Assembly: GCA_048013815.1 (NCBI GenBank)
Contig: CM106586.1
Location: 11,904,001 to 11,968,000 of the forward strand
Direction: 5' to 3'
Source: Setoptus koraiensis
Lineage: Eukaryota > Arthropoda
DNA length: 64,000 nucleotides
The notes under the pieces are model-generated. The model had not been told where the DNA came from and ran no database searches. It worked only from the letters and a program-made list of their open reading frames with translations. Shown piece by piece: positions 35,112 to 45,041 of this stretch. The translations under genes were made by a program, and so were the position numbers. Every line of letters begins with the position of its first letter. The first letter of the stretch is position 1.

Positions 35112-36562
35112 TCAAGCATCATTGTGTTTTATATTATTGTTTAAAGCAGCTAAATGAGCCTCTTTGCCCCAAGTTGACGCAAGAAGCTGACATTCAGCAA
35201 CCAAAGCCTGTTCCAAGGGTAGTGTTCTGGCAGCATTAACTATACCTTTCATCGCAATAATAGTGGTCTTGGCACCAATCAGATGGGCCTTCAGATATTC
35301 ATGAGCTTTAGCCATGATTGCTGCATCGTCTGTTTCATCACAATCTATTATATAATTCACCAGTCCCATTTGATAAGCTTCTTGAGCACTGACAAGACGA
35401 CCGCTTGCCATCATTTCTAATGCTCTGCCAGGTCCAACTAATTGGACAAGACGACTACCACCACCCCAGGCACTACATATTCCAACGCGTGCGTGAACAT
35501 AGCCTATTTTGGCTGTCTTAGTTATAATTCTTATATCGGTTGCCACAGCGATCTCAGCCCCACCACCAATGGCTTTCCCTTGAACCATTGCCATCGTTAT
35601 CATGGGAAGAGCCTGTAAACGAGATAAGTTATATTGCATTAGGGTTGCCATATTCAGACCATCTTCGTGATTGGCAAGCTCTCTAACGGAGACCAAGTCG
35701 CCACCTGAGCGGAAAAATTTCAGATTTGTGTATAAGAAACTCATTAACACTCAACCGTTATCATGGAGCTAATTTGAATTGTTCATACTTTTGTGTCATC
35801 AAAATTACCTGAACAAAAGAATCCACCATGACCGTAGATTAGGACACCCTTTCCTTCTTCCCAATTATACAGTTCTTCGATGACATCTAGTAGATCACTC
35901 ATCATCTTTGCCGATATGCCATTTTTACATCCGCTTTTAATACATACTGTTCCTATACCAGTGGTGTTATCTTTTTCAAGGGTTATCTGTTGATTATCAT
36001 TACATTTAGCATTCATATGGGCAAACTGGCTCCGAATATTCTCTATGTGCTCTCTTGTTGGATTCGTTGCGAGACTTTGGATACCTTCCATGGTTCTAAA
36101 TTTAACATTATTTGCAATGGTGTGAATAGAAGAGAAACAGATTTTATTTTGTCTCAATCTACTAATATTATTTGAGCTTCGTAATAATAAATTGTATTGC
36201 GTGCTGTATTGTGCTCTAATTGATGGTCTTGCTACATCATGCAAATTGATTATTGGACGTTCTGAACTGCGTATGCGATAATTGTTTGTTAAAGGCATCT
36301 TGCGCGTAGCATTGGGTGATGTAACTTTCAAAATAGTCTTTTTATGCGAAAGAGAACAGGCATTGTTTTTGGATTCAAACTGAGCTGGCATGCATGAATG
36401 TGCTGAGTGAAATTTGGAATAAAAATTTGGAAAAGTTGCAACTTGTTGGGATTGATACAGAGGCTCGATTCTTTTGCTAATTGATGATAGCACACGAGTA
36501 CCGTTAATGGGTTGCCAAGTACGCATAGAAAAGTTGAATCTATAGATTGATGCCATTGTCAA
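35112..36562 (-). CDS. ECHDC1: ECHDC1 ethylmalonyl-CoA decarboxylase (crotonase fold)
   Basis: Complement of 35809-36562 joined to 35112-35704. A 104-bp GT-AG intron splits FFCSG|GDL. The total is 448 residues. From about residue 185 it follows human ECHDC1: TGIGTVCIKS, VIEELYNWEEGKGVLIYG, FFCSGGDL (oxyanion-hole loop), QYNLSRLQALP, VQGKAIGGGAEIAVATDIRI (second oxyanion-hole Gly), VGICSAWGGGSRLVQLVG. The enzyme removes aberrant ethylmalonyl- or methylmalonyl-CoA made by acetyl-CoA carboxylase. Human is about 307 residues; here ~180 extra N-terminal residues, Ser/Asn-rich with no clear domain, precede the domain. They may be real, or translation may start at an internal Met such as in RTMEGIQ. 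This is the only copy in the window with the catalytic domain. Confidence 0.9.
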
Positions 36563-36655
36563 ACTATTGTTGATCTATCTCTTTTATCCAACAATATATC
36601 ACTACTATATTTGTGCTAATTAGTGTGTGTGTGTGTGTGCCTCTGCAATTGTGTA

Positions 36656-36663
36656 TATCGATA
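36656..36663. promoter_or_regulatory. TATCGATA (DRE-like) element upstream of ECHDC1
   Basis: Palindromic TATCGATA 94 bp upstream of the ECHDC1 ATG, next to a (GT)n tract. It matches the fly DREF core-promoter element; function here is inferred. Confidence 0.4.
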
Positions 36664-36866
36664 TTATGTGACAGTCAAATATTTATGTGACTAGAATTCT
36701 TACTTTAGACTATTCTGTTGATATCATGGAAATAACAAAAATGTGTGAAATAATCCTGTTAGAACTATATTGCAAGTTATCCTTCTGTTGGCTGACTGTG
36801 AGGATCTACTGGACAAGTATATTGCATATTCTTCTCCTTATATGTGTATAGATATTTATGGTGCCT

Positions 36867-37139
36867 TCATATAATACCTTCGTTTGTGGCTAGGCCAGTA
36901 GCAACGGGCAAAGCTCCAAGCCACGGGTGATTTTCGGTCAGACTCAGGTCGCTTGGGCGGACAGTTGTGGTCGATTGGACTATGTTTGGACTACGATGTG
37001 TTCGAATGAGATTGTTTTGATGACGATGAATGTACTTGCCGATTGCTACCATTATATTGTGTGTATACTGATAGAGTCCGTCCAGGCTAAAATCTAGCTG
37101 CTTATGAGGATGACACGAAATAAAATTAAATCTCATCAA
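36867..37139 (-). CDS. 90-residue ORF, unknown function
   Basis: Same sequence as the ORF at 17371-17643. It lies between the divergent ECHDC1 and F6-b genes. It begins MMRFNFISCHPHKQLDFSL and contains IHRHQNNLIRTHRSPNIV. No recognised domain, signal peptide or membrane segment. It could be a gene, an exon, or chance. Confidence 0.35.
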   Translation of the reverse strand: MMRFNFISCHPHKQLDFSLDGLYQYTHNIMVAIGKYIHRHQNNLIRTHRSPNIVQSTTTVRPSDLSLTENHPWLGALPVATGLATNEGII

Positions 37140-37495
37140 ACTGAAGTTATATTGTATTCAAAGACATTGTGAGCACAGGTTTGAGCTGATGACCATAATC
37201 ATCATCATGGTGGTGACATCATTAGTAGTTAGCGTTTTATATAAACTACTAGTCTACTGGAGAGATACTGAGGTAGTTAGGTGTCTCAGCTGGAGAGGCA
37301 TGAGTTGTTGTTGTTGATGCGCATCAGCAGAACGGGATATATGATACACGGAGAAAAAAAAACAAACAAAAATAGTTTTGAATCAAGCGCCCTCGGCCGG
37401 CACGCATGCCCAATCTTTCTCTCGATCCTCAAGGAGATATTTTTCTACTTTTATTCTTGACAAAAAACTGAAGCACCTAACCTTCGATTGAGGGA

Positions 37496-37501
37496 TATAA
37501 A
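37496..37501 (+). promoter_or_regulatory. TATA box candidate of the F6-b gene
   Basis: TATAAA 98 bp before the ATG, also present in the duplicated block. Confidence 0.4.
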
Positions 37502-37593
37502 TTGTCTTGACCAGGCATCCTAAACTATTGTTTACAGTTACTCAAGAGATAGTCGAACATTAATTAGTGTTATTTATTAATTAATTTGCAATC

Positions 37594-38868
37594 ATGTCTC
37601 CTTTGTCACGAGTGGGACCATTGGCCTTGAGGTCAATTTATTTCCATCAGCAAAGAGGTATGGCCGCAGCTGCAATTGGAAACATCGATCCAGTTCAGAG
37701 ATTGTTTGTTGATAAAATCAATGAGTTTAAATCATCTAACCGTGGTCTCGATGAACAATACAAGAAGAAGGAGCAAGAAGAATTGACTCGCTTGAAGAAG
37801 GTATATCAGGTAGAAAATGAGGCTAAATTGGCACAGATTGAATCCAATTTTCCCAAGACCTCGGATATTAGCTTAGGTGATATCGATGATAACAAAGAAA
37901 GAATTGTGGCCATGATGTCTGGTGAATATTACAAACAACGGCAATTAAAACTCGCGGCCGAAGCTGCGGAAAACAAAAAGCCAAAGGTGGAGGAACATCA
38001 TTCACCTTACCATCTACCTCCTTTGGATAGAGAGCCTTATCCTGAACTGTTACCTTCTTTGGATAGAGCACCGGAGGCTCCAGAGTTGACTGAACCAGTG
38101 TCACTATTAGAGTCAGGACAAGAATATCTTGATCCCAAAAAGCTTGAAGATGCAGTTAATGTCAGATTCGGCCCAAACATGCCCACAATTAATGATGATA
38201 AGTCACCAGAGCGTGATGTCGTCAACTTCCCTCGTCAGCCACAATTGATGGATGTACCTCCTAGAGTGCTTCACGTCTTGCCCAAGAGCTGGTTCGATTT
38301 TTTCCACCCCAAAACTGGCATTACTGGAGGGTTTACATTTGCCGCCACATTTGGCGCGTTCCTCGTTTCTAAGGAATGGATAGTAATGGAGCACGAAATA
38401 TGCACCGGACTTAGTCTTACTATTATTATCTCTTTGGTCGTATCAAAGGCAGGACCTGCCGTCAACAAATACCTAGATGGTCTTATAAACAATCATATCA
38501 AGGGATGGGATGATTGGCAAAAGAATAATATTCAACTTCTAGATAATGTGGTTGATCATTATAAGACCCAAGAAAAAGTAGTTGATAGTTTACCCTTGGT
38601 CTATGATGCCAGAAGGGAGGATATTCAAGTTCAATTGGAGGCCGAATATCGACGACGCCTCAAAGCCGTTCACGATTCAACGAAGAAGAAACTAAACTAC
38701 TTGGTTGCCGTAGCCGACTCTAAACGTAACATCGCACACCAGCACATGGTCAACTGGGTTATTGATCATGCAGTCAACTCAATTGGACCAAAACAAGAGG
38801 CTGATGTTCTAGACAATTGTATAAGCACCCTAAAAAGTTTAGCAGCTAAAAACGCTAATGTAATCTAG
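37594..38868 (+). CDS. Mitochondrial ATP synthase coupling factor 6 - subunit b fusion protein
   Basis: One intronless 424-codon ORF with an ATG at 37594. Residues 1-24 are basic and hydroxylated, fitting a mitochondrial targeting peptide. Residues ~28-98 match coupling factor 6 (NIDPVQRLFVDKINEFKSS against human LDPIQKLFVDKIREYKS, then EELTRLKKVYQ). Residues ~225-424 match subunit b: LPKSWFDFFHPKTGITGGFT, FLVSKEWIVMEHE, a membrane hairpin (246-284), then a long helical domain with VQLEAEYRRRLKAVH and HQHMVNWVIDHAV. An acidic, Pro-rich linker (about 100-224) matches nothing I know. F6 and b contact each other in the peripheral stalk but are separate gene products in insects and vertebrates. 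A TATA box and an AATAAA flank the gene. An internal ATG pair (residues 107-108) and a GT...AG 67-bp stretch leave room for alternative products. Confidence 0.88.
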   Translation: MSPLSRVGPLALRSIYFHQQRGMAAAAIGNIDPVQRLFVDKINEFKSSNRGLDEQYKKKEQEELTRLKKVYQVENEAKLAQIESNFPKTSDISLGDIDDNKERIVAMMSGEYYKQRQLKLAAEAAENKKPKVEEHHSPYHLPPLDREPYPELLPSLDRAPEAPELTEPVSLLESGQEYLDPKKLEDAVNVRFGPNMPTINDDKSPERDVVNFPRQPQLMDVPPRVLHVLPKSWFDFFHPKTGITGGFTFAATFGAFLVSKEWIVMEHEICTGLSLTIIISLVVSKAGPAVNKYLDGLINNHIKGWDDWQKNNIQLLDNVVDHYKTQEKVVDSLPLVYDARREDIQVQLEAEYRRRLKAVHDSTKKKLNYLVAVADSKRNIAHQHMVNWVIDHAVNSIGPKQEADVLDNCISTLKSLAAKNANVI

Positions 38869-38919
38869 TGTATTGTTATTATTTTAGACACAATTGCTGA
38901 AGCCATGTTTTCATTTACA

Positions 38920-38925
38920 AATAAA
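38920..38925 (+). promoter_or_regulatory. AATAAA poly(A) signal of the F6-b gene
   Basis: AATAAA 52 bp after the stop, conserved in the duplicated block. Confidence 0.6.
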
Positions 38926-39161
38926 GAACAGAGAAGCTCATCCTAATTCACTGTCACAAAAATCTTTTTTGTAAACGCTTTGGTGATTGTGAGTAATTCA
39001 TCACAACTTCTTTCTCTCAAATCGATTCTTGAAATGGATTTCTATGTATGTTTCCAAGACTGCCTGAACTTATTATATGTTTCTATTTGTATGTAGACGA
39101 TTAGAATGATAGTTGTATCATTTTATGAGTGTGTGATGGTTCAAGAATCATCTCTGAGTGT

Positions 39162-39995
39162 TTAAAGGTGTCTTGTTATGAATCCACATCGATGGGTATT
39201 ATCTATCCATTTTGACATCAAACTTTCCCCCAATCCAACAATTGACTCGTCGCGCAACAGTAGATTTGGCTGTTCAGTTATGATATTCTCTGCTAAAATT
39301 TCTTGTTTGATGGCATTTCCGTGAACACGCTGTTGCACATTGGATTCCGTTGTTTTGACGTACGGATCAAGATTGAATATTCTAGCTAATTGGATTCTAT
39401 CATTTACCGGATCGTACGGCTTGAATGTTTTGTGGGCGAAAGCAAATGCTTTGGAATTCAATGGAAAGATATTGGCTCTACCTGGTTTGGTCTCCTGTCG
39501 ATCGTGGCCTGGTCCAATCGAAAAAAGGGGTCTAGCTGGCCGCATGCGAATATGATGTCTAGGTATCCCAATATGACCAGTTCGAAAAATGAAGGGACTG
39601 ACTCTGTCACCCTGAGATTTTTTTATAGGTTTGCGTTGATCCCTAGCATTCCTGATATGTCGATTTACTCTTGTCGAGTCTCTAGTCTTTTTCCTGATAC
39701 GATCAAGCTCCAATTTGGAATTGGTCTGAACTGTTAAATGTTGCTTGTTGAAATCGTGTACGCAAGATTTTTTCTTTAAATCTATTCCTGGTGATCCATT
39801 GTGGGACGAATCTAATAGCGGTGGAAGTTTCTGACAAGAATAAATACTTTTTGCTCGAGGTTCAGAAAAGTAGTGACTAAAATCACTAGCCTCTCTATTT
39901 TGTTGCTCCTGCTCTTCTTTGATACTTGTTCTAAGTTGATGCAGAAATTCTATAATCTTCTCCAATCTATCTGTAATCTCGGATTCGTCTTCCAT
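39162..39995 (-). CDS. Unrecognised 277-residue basic protein
   Basis: ATG at 39995, stop at 39162, convergent with the F6-b gene. The N-terminus is acidic and helical (MEDESEITDRLEKIIEFLHQ), a short coiled-coil candidate. The middle is rich in Arg/Lys (DRIRKKTRDSTRVNRHIRN, GHIGIPRHHIRMRPARPL), and the C-terminal third is ordered-looking (RIQLARIFNLDPYVKTTESN, GLGESLMSKW). There is no signal peptide, membrane helix or domain I can name. The partial copy at 19586-20198 keeps the frame over about 190 codons, which supports it being a real gene. Confidence 0.6.
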   Translation of the reverse strand: MEDESEITDRLEKIIEFLHQLRTSIKEEQEQQNREASDFSHYFSEPRAKSIYSCQKLPPLLDSSHNGSPGIDLKKKSCVHDFNKQHLTVQTNSKLELDRIRKKTRDSTRVNRHIRNARDQRKPIKKSQGDRVSPFIFRTGHIGIPRHHIRMRPARPLFSIGPGHDRQETKPGRANIFPLNSKAFAFAHKTFKPYDPVNDRIQLARIFNLDPYVKTTESNVQQRVHGNAIKQEILAENIITEQPNLLLRDESIVGLGESLMSKWIDNTHRCGFITRHL

Positions 39996-40364
39996 TTTTC
40001 TAAGTGAGAACTTTTATTCAATTGAAATAATCAACAATTGAAGCCACTGACGCCTCATTCTCTCTCTGTGTTCTGGAGATTCGAGTCCGGTGAAGCACGT
40101 GGCTCATGACGCAACAGTAGCCAATGACATTCTAGGGCCAACATATTTCATTAGTCAAATCTCAAAGGTGAGTCAGTCAATAGAGTAAATAAAAAATTGG
40201 CAAAAATCTTTTGATTTCCTCGTTCATCAAAGGAGAAAAAGGAATAAGAAAAAGCATAATGTTTTAATATATCATACCAGAGTTTTATTCATTAATCAAC
40301 AAACTTGTTTTTGATTCTGGGTTGAATGTACAAACATGTAGATATAGCAGAATATCAAGATAAT
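39996..40364. other. Short intergenic region
   Basis: 5' flank of the 277-residue gene and 3' flank of NSE4. TTTATT at about 40283-40288 is a candidate poly(A) signal for NSE4 on the minus strand. Confidence 0.4.
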
Positions 40365-41279
40365 TTAACTATTTTCGTTATTTTCATTTCCTTCAATATC
40401 CTGAATCCATTTCCTATAATCCACCATACTGAAAGACAATATTGATTGACTTTTATCTAATGTCTCACTTTGTGTAGCTGCTTGCTTGACAAATTTACAC
40501 GTCGGCTTTCCCTCACTTGATTCTTTTATGGCGACTTTATTTTCTTTCACTAGGAATGAGAAATGAAATAAATTTTCAACTGACTGACCGAATGATTTTT
40601 TGTCGAGGATATTTTCTAGCATGTTAATTTGTTCCATATTATTTTGTTTGGCTGTGACCTTCAATCTCTTGTATATTAGGTCCACCTCCTTTGGTGTTGC
40701 ATCTTCGTTAGTTTCTGTGGCTGAATTTTTCTCCGCCGCCTTAACAAAAACTTTTGGTTCAATCTTCTCTCTTTTCTCGACCTTTCTCACAGCTCTTGGT
40801 TTAAATTCAAAACCTTCAGGATTCATGGCTCCGTAGAGAAATTCAAAGACGGGCGGAGCGAGCAAACAATCATCAATGTCTTTACCTAAAGCACATCTGG
40901 CATGGGAAAGATCAACGGAAGAGTCTCCATGTCTTAAGGCCCGTCTAAGTTTGTTGCCAAAAACTACCAAATCAAGCAGTGCCGAGCCAATTTTAAATTT
41001 GCTGGTGGCCTCTGCTCCCAATGCAGCCAATTTCTTGAAATGTTCCGCATCTATGGGCGCCAAATCATATCTCTTGTGTATCTTGGGGTAGAGTTTTGCT
41101 GTTTTGGCGAGATGTGTGCTAATGAACTCGTTGGCCTCCTCCGTGCGCTCAGCTTCGGTAAAGGAATCAATCTCTTGAAGTAATAATTTATAATCGGCGT
41201 AGGCCTTCTCTTGTTCTTTTTTACGTTTGACAGTTTTTTGGCGGCTGCCGCTCGCCACTGATGGGCTATCCTCTGCCAT
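40365..41279 (-). CDS. NSE4: NSE4, kleisin subunit of the SMC5/6 complex
   Basis: 304 residues from the ATG at 41279, intronless. The C-terminal domain carries the family signature KKSFGQSVENLFHFSFLVKE. The N-terminal part has a helical kleisin-type region (YADYKLLLQEIDSFTEA), and the middle has FEFLYGAMNPEGFEFKPRAV, like the NSE4 linker. NSE4 bridges the SMC5 and SMC6 heads and is needed for DNA repair and replication-fork stability. It is slightly shorter than human NSMCE4A (385). It is divergent with RAD54L2 across a 637-bp promoter region. Confidence 0.87.
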   Translation of the reverse strand: MAEDSPSVASGSRQKTVKRKKEQEKAYADYKLLLQEIDSFTEAERTEEANEFISTHLAKTAKLYPKIHKRYDLAPIDAEHFKKLAALGAEATSKFKIGSALLDLVVFGNKLRRALRHGDSSVDLSHARCALGKDIDDCLLAPPVFEFLYGAMNPEGFEFKPRAVRKVEKREKIEPKVFVKAAEKNSATETNEDATPKEVDLIYKRLKVTAKQNNMEQINMLENILDKKSFGQSVENLFHFSFLVKENKVAIKESSEGKPTCKFVKQAATQSETLDKSQSILSFSMVDYRKWIQDIEGNENNENS

Positions 41280-41916
41280 TGGGGATAAAGTGCTTGCACA
41301 AAGTTTATGTATGTTTTAGTTTCGAATATATCAATGAATTGATGCGGCGCCCAATCAAGATTGCGTGCTTCTGCAATGATAGTCTATTGTTGACAAAAAC
41401 TATTTCAGCCTCATCTGAAGCCATTTTCACCGGAACCCGTTGGTAACCGCACGATTTCCGCGCTTACGAAACATTGCACATGGGCACAAATTGTATTTGT
41501 GTGCATGTACAGGGTGCGCGTCGAACTTTGCTCACCAGTGGCAGATCTAGCGGTGTATTTTCGTTTGTTAGCGAGATACAAAAGTTTACGCCCACCATGT
41601 ATGTATTGAAAATTGCTCATTAATGGTGTGAATCTCGAACAGAGACCGAAAAAACGCTTACATTGTGAAATCTACACACAGTAGATTCGCACACCAAATG
41701 CCGCCTCGTAAATGCATGCGTTTACTGCAAATCGATAAGTTGCATTTTGTTTGCTGCACTTACTATTGTTTTAAACACCCGTTGTTTTGAACAAACTTGT
41801 TATTACTCATGATTAATAATATTACCAGTAGAACATGAGCACAACCCAGTTATTAATCTTTGACGGGACCCCTCATTAGTAATATTTATTTAATTAGTTC
41901 GACAAACAAAACAAAC
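41280..41916. promoter_or_regulatory. Shared upstream region of NSE4 and RAD54L2
   Basis: 637 bp between divergent start codons. It includes AATCGATAAG near 41731 (a partial DRE-like match) but no clear TATA box. A bidirectional promoter is inferred from the layout. Confidence 0.4.
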
Positions 41917-44853
41917 ATGGATTCGCCCGATTATATTGTGCTGTCGTCCGAGGATGAAGACATCAAGGATATCTTCATGGCGAAGGGTCCAGCCAAAGGG
42001 ACGAACATCAAAGGAGTACGTGATTATAAAACTATGAGAGCCAATGCCAAGCGCCAATCAGATGCTGGCGTCAAAAAGGAATTTGCACAATCTATCAATA
42101 CCTCAAATGCTCAGAATACCCCCTTAAGCGCGCCCATTCACAAACCAACTATCGGTAACAGCAGAAATACATCTAATCACACCAGTGTGAAAGTTAAGCA
42201 AAATGATGACAGCAACAACAATACAGTCAACTTTAGTAATTGTGGAATTCACACCGATGACGCACTCAATGTACCCGATGACCAAGGGCGAGTCTTGGTC
42301 AATGTTGATCACCCCGAAGAGGATCCTGATATTTTTGTGAAGCCACAACTTGCCAGAGCATTGAAGCCCCATCAGGTTGGAGGAATAAGATTCTTGTATG
42401 ATAACATTATTGAAAATTTTCATAACTTTAACAATACGCCAGGCAATGGTTGTATACTTGCTCATTCTATGGGTCTAGGTAAAACCATACAACTATGCAC
42501 TTTCATAGACGTCTTTCTCAGTAACCTAAAAGCACGCCACGTTTTGTGTATAGTCCCTGTCAATACCTTACAGAATTGGCTCTCAGAATTTGAGATGTGG
42601 CTACCTTTAAAAGAACAATACTCAGGCTTTGATACCAATATTCATTTTCGTGATTATAATATTTTCAAAATGACAACTGTGAAATCTCTATCCAATAGAG
42701 TGGAAGTTATTCAAAATTGGTGGGACAGCGGTGGTGTCCTTCTTATGGGTTACGAACTCTACAGAATATTAACTTTAAAAAATGAGACCAAATTGGAAAA
42801 AAATAAACAATCATCTAGTCATTCTGGGACAAATACATTGGATGCCGATGACGAGCTTTCAGACTCGGGAAGTAAAATGTACAAATCAACGAGCCATTCT
42901 GACAGAAATATCTCCGAAATGAAGGAAATAATTATGAAATGCTTAGTCAAACCTGGACCTGATCTTGTTGTATGTGACGAGGGTCACAGAATTAAGAATG
43001 ATAAGGCAGCTACCTCAAAAGCTTTAAAACAGATAAAAACTCAGCGAAGAATTGTTTTGACAGGTTATCCATTACAAAATAACATGATAGAGTATTGGTG
43101 TATGGTGGATTTTGTCAGACCCGACTATCTTGGATCTAAAAGAGCCTACACGCTCTACTTCGACAGGCCGATAGCGGCCGGGCAGTGTATCGACTCTGAC
43201 CCAATACAGAAAAGAACTATGAAACAAAGAGCTCACATCCTCCATAGAATACTTCAAAAATTTGTCCAGAGGAGGAGTCACTCTCTTCTGAAGAGTCAAT
43301 TACCCAAAAAGTATGAGCATGTGATCTTGGTCAGAATGACAGAGATTCAGCGCCAATTAATAACAGCTTTCATCGGCACCATCCTTCACCAGAATTCAAG
43401 AACAAAATTAGGTAAACTCAAAGTAAGCCCTCTCTTTCTGTTTGCTGTATGTTGTAAGATCTGGAATCATCCAGATGTTATTCGAGCAGTTGTTAAAGAT
43501 GGACAGATCGACTATGAACTAGATAACCTGGATGACTCAGATGAGGCAAAGCCTATCAAGCGCAAAGGACCAGGTTCACCGCAAATCGGAGGAGAAGCAA
43601 TGCTCGATACGGGCAAATGTTCAAAGGGTATTGATTATAGTTGGGCCGAAAGCCTTCTCGAAAATTACGAATGTGGAAAGATTGAAAATAGCTATAAGAC
43701 TGTCCTTCTAATGATACTTATTGAGGAAACTTTAAAAGTTGGGGATCGTATGTTAATATTTAGTCAGTCTCTTCTCACGTTAGACTTGATTGAAGAATTC
43801 CTCTCTAGACAGCATGTTCCTTTTTGTAGAAACAATCAAAGGTGGCGTAGAGATACAAATTACTTCAGGATAGATGGAAGCTCAAGTCCATTTGAGCGCG
43901 AACAATACATTGACATGTTCAATAGTAATCCAGATTACAAGTTATTTCTCATATCAACCAGGGCTGGCTCGTTAGGTATCAACTTGACTGGTGCAAACCG
44001 TATAGTAATTTTTGACTCCTCATGGAATCCATGTCATGATGCTCAAGCTGCATGTCGAGTTTATCGTTATGGTCAGACCAAAGAGTGCTACATATACAGA
44101 TTGGTATGTGATAATACTTTAGAAAAACGTATCTATGATAGGCAGATAAATAAACAAGGTATGGCCAACCGCGTGGTAGACGAGCTAAACCATGAGAGTA
44201 GGCTTACATGGGACGAGATAACTCAACTAGTTTTGGAGTTTGATGGAAAATCTGATCCCCCACTTCAAGACTTCGATGCTAATAGTGTAAAAGACATCTC
44301 AGACCCCTTAGTTAGAAAGGTTTGTTTGGATCAAAACCGATTGATAACCTCAAAGCCGTTTGAGCACGAGTCTCTTCTACTTGATCACGTGGATACCAAA
44401 TTAACGAAGGCCGAAATGGAAGCTGCCCAGAAAAACTATGAAAGTCTCAAGTCCAAAGGAGCGCTCAATGCAAACTTCAATCCTAATGACTTTGCAGAGA
44501 ACGGAATCTCTATGAATATAGACGATCTCGAGATTTATTTGGCATCAATCGGTTACATTGTCAGGAGGACTGATCTAACACAGGATTTGCCGAACCCAGA
44601 TACTGGGGATCCGTTTATTTTCGCGGGTGAGCAAGTTCTCTTAGCTGAAAATGAGAGAGGAGTCTTCATAAAAGCCACACAAGGAAGATCTGTTACCATA
44701 CGAGGTCCCAGAGGTAGAACGAACAATATGCTATCAGATCAGGTCATTCTCAACTGTCCCAGCATACCGCCCCAGGAAGCGAAAGAGAAAAAATGTATAC
44801 CACCACCGCCCTTGAGAAAAGTTGATCCTGAGGTCATCGAGCTCAGCGATTAA
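41917..44853 (+). CDS. RAD54L2: RAD54L2/ARIP4 SNF2-family helicase
   Basis: 978 residues from the ATG at 41917 (MDSPDYIVLSSEDEDIKDIF), intronless. The SNF2 ATPase core includes LKPHQVGGIRFLYDN, the Walker A motif AHSMGLGKTIQLC, IVPVNTLQNWLSEFEMWLP, the DEGH box (VVCDEGHRIKND), RRIVLTGYPLQNNM, and helicase C motifs LFLISTRAGSLGINLTGANR and AQAACRVYRYGQTKECYIYR. The closest family is ARIP4/RAD54L2 by PVNTLQNWL and VYRYGQ. Human RAD54L2 is 1467 residues; the long C-terminal tail with nuclear-receptor motifs is absent. Acidic and SUMO-interaction-like stretches (IVLSSEDED at the start, EVIELSD at the end) fit the family's SUMO links. Confidence 0.9.
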   Translation: MDSPDYIVLSSEDEDIKDIFMAKGPAKGTNIKGVRDYKTMRANAKRQSDAGVKKEFAQSINTSNAQNTPLSAPIHKPTIGNSRNTSNHTSVKVKQNDDSNNNTVNFSNCGIHTDDALNVPDDQGRVLVNVDHPEEDPDIFVKPQLARALKPHQVGGIRFLYDNIIENFHNFNNTPGNGCILAHSMGLGKTIQLCTFIDVFLSNLKARHVLCIVPVNTLQNWLSEFEMWLPLKEQYSGFDTNIHFRDYNIFKMTTVKSLSNRVEVIQNWWDSGGVLLMGYELYRILTLKNETKLEKNKQSSSHSGTNTLDADDELSDSGSKMYKSTSHSDRNISEMKEIIMKCLVKPGPDLVVCDEGHRIKNDKAATSKALKQIKTQRRIVLTGYPLQNNMIEYWCMVDFVRPDYLGSKRAYTLYFDRPIAAGQCIDSDPIQKRTMKQRAHILHRILQKFVQRRSHSLLKSQLPKKYEHVILVRMTEIQRQLITAFIGTILHQNSRTKLGKLKVSPLFLFAVCCKIWNHPDVIRAVVKDGQIDYELDNLDDSDEAKPIKRKGPGSPQIGGEAMLDTGKCSKGIDYSWAESLLENYECGKIENSYKTVLLMILIEETLKVGDRMLIFSQSLLTLDLIEEFLSRQHVPFCRNNQRWRRDTNYFRIDGSSSPFEREQYIDMFNSNPDYKLFLISTRAGSLGINLTGANRIVIFDSSWNPCHDAQAACRVYRYGQTKECYIYRLVCDNTLEKRIYDRQINKQGMANRVVDELNHESRLTWDEITQLVLEFDGKSDPPLQDFDANSVKDISDPLVRKVCLDQNRLITSKPFEHESLLLDHVDTKLTKAEMEAAQKNYESLKSKGALNANFNPNDFAENGISMNIDDLEIYLASIGYIVRRTDLTQDLPNPDTGDPFIFAGEQVLLAENERGVFIKATQGRSVTIRGPRGRTNNMLSDQVILNCPSIPPQEAKEKKCIPPPPLRKVDPEVIELSD

Positions 44854-45041
44854 AATCAGCCAAAGAATTAAAGAAAACTCATGAATCCTGAATCGGTGAA
44901 CAACTTAATTCCTCGCAATGGAGCTTATTTATCAAAAGCTTGTACACGATACCTTTCTTTATTTTACACTATACTTAAATTCTCTCATCAATTTCGAGAT
45001 GCAAATCATTTTCACAATATATACAAACAAATTGGAATGAT

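Larger units (their letters stand above)
36034..39753. repeat. Segmental duplication, parental copy
   Basis: Counterpart of 16522-20198. All genes crossing its edges are intact here, so this is probably the original location. Confidence 0.92.
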
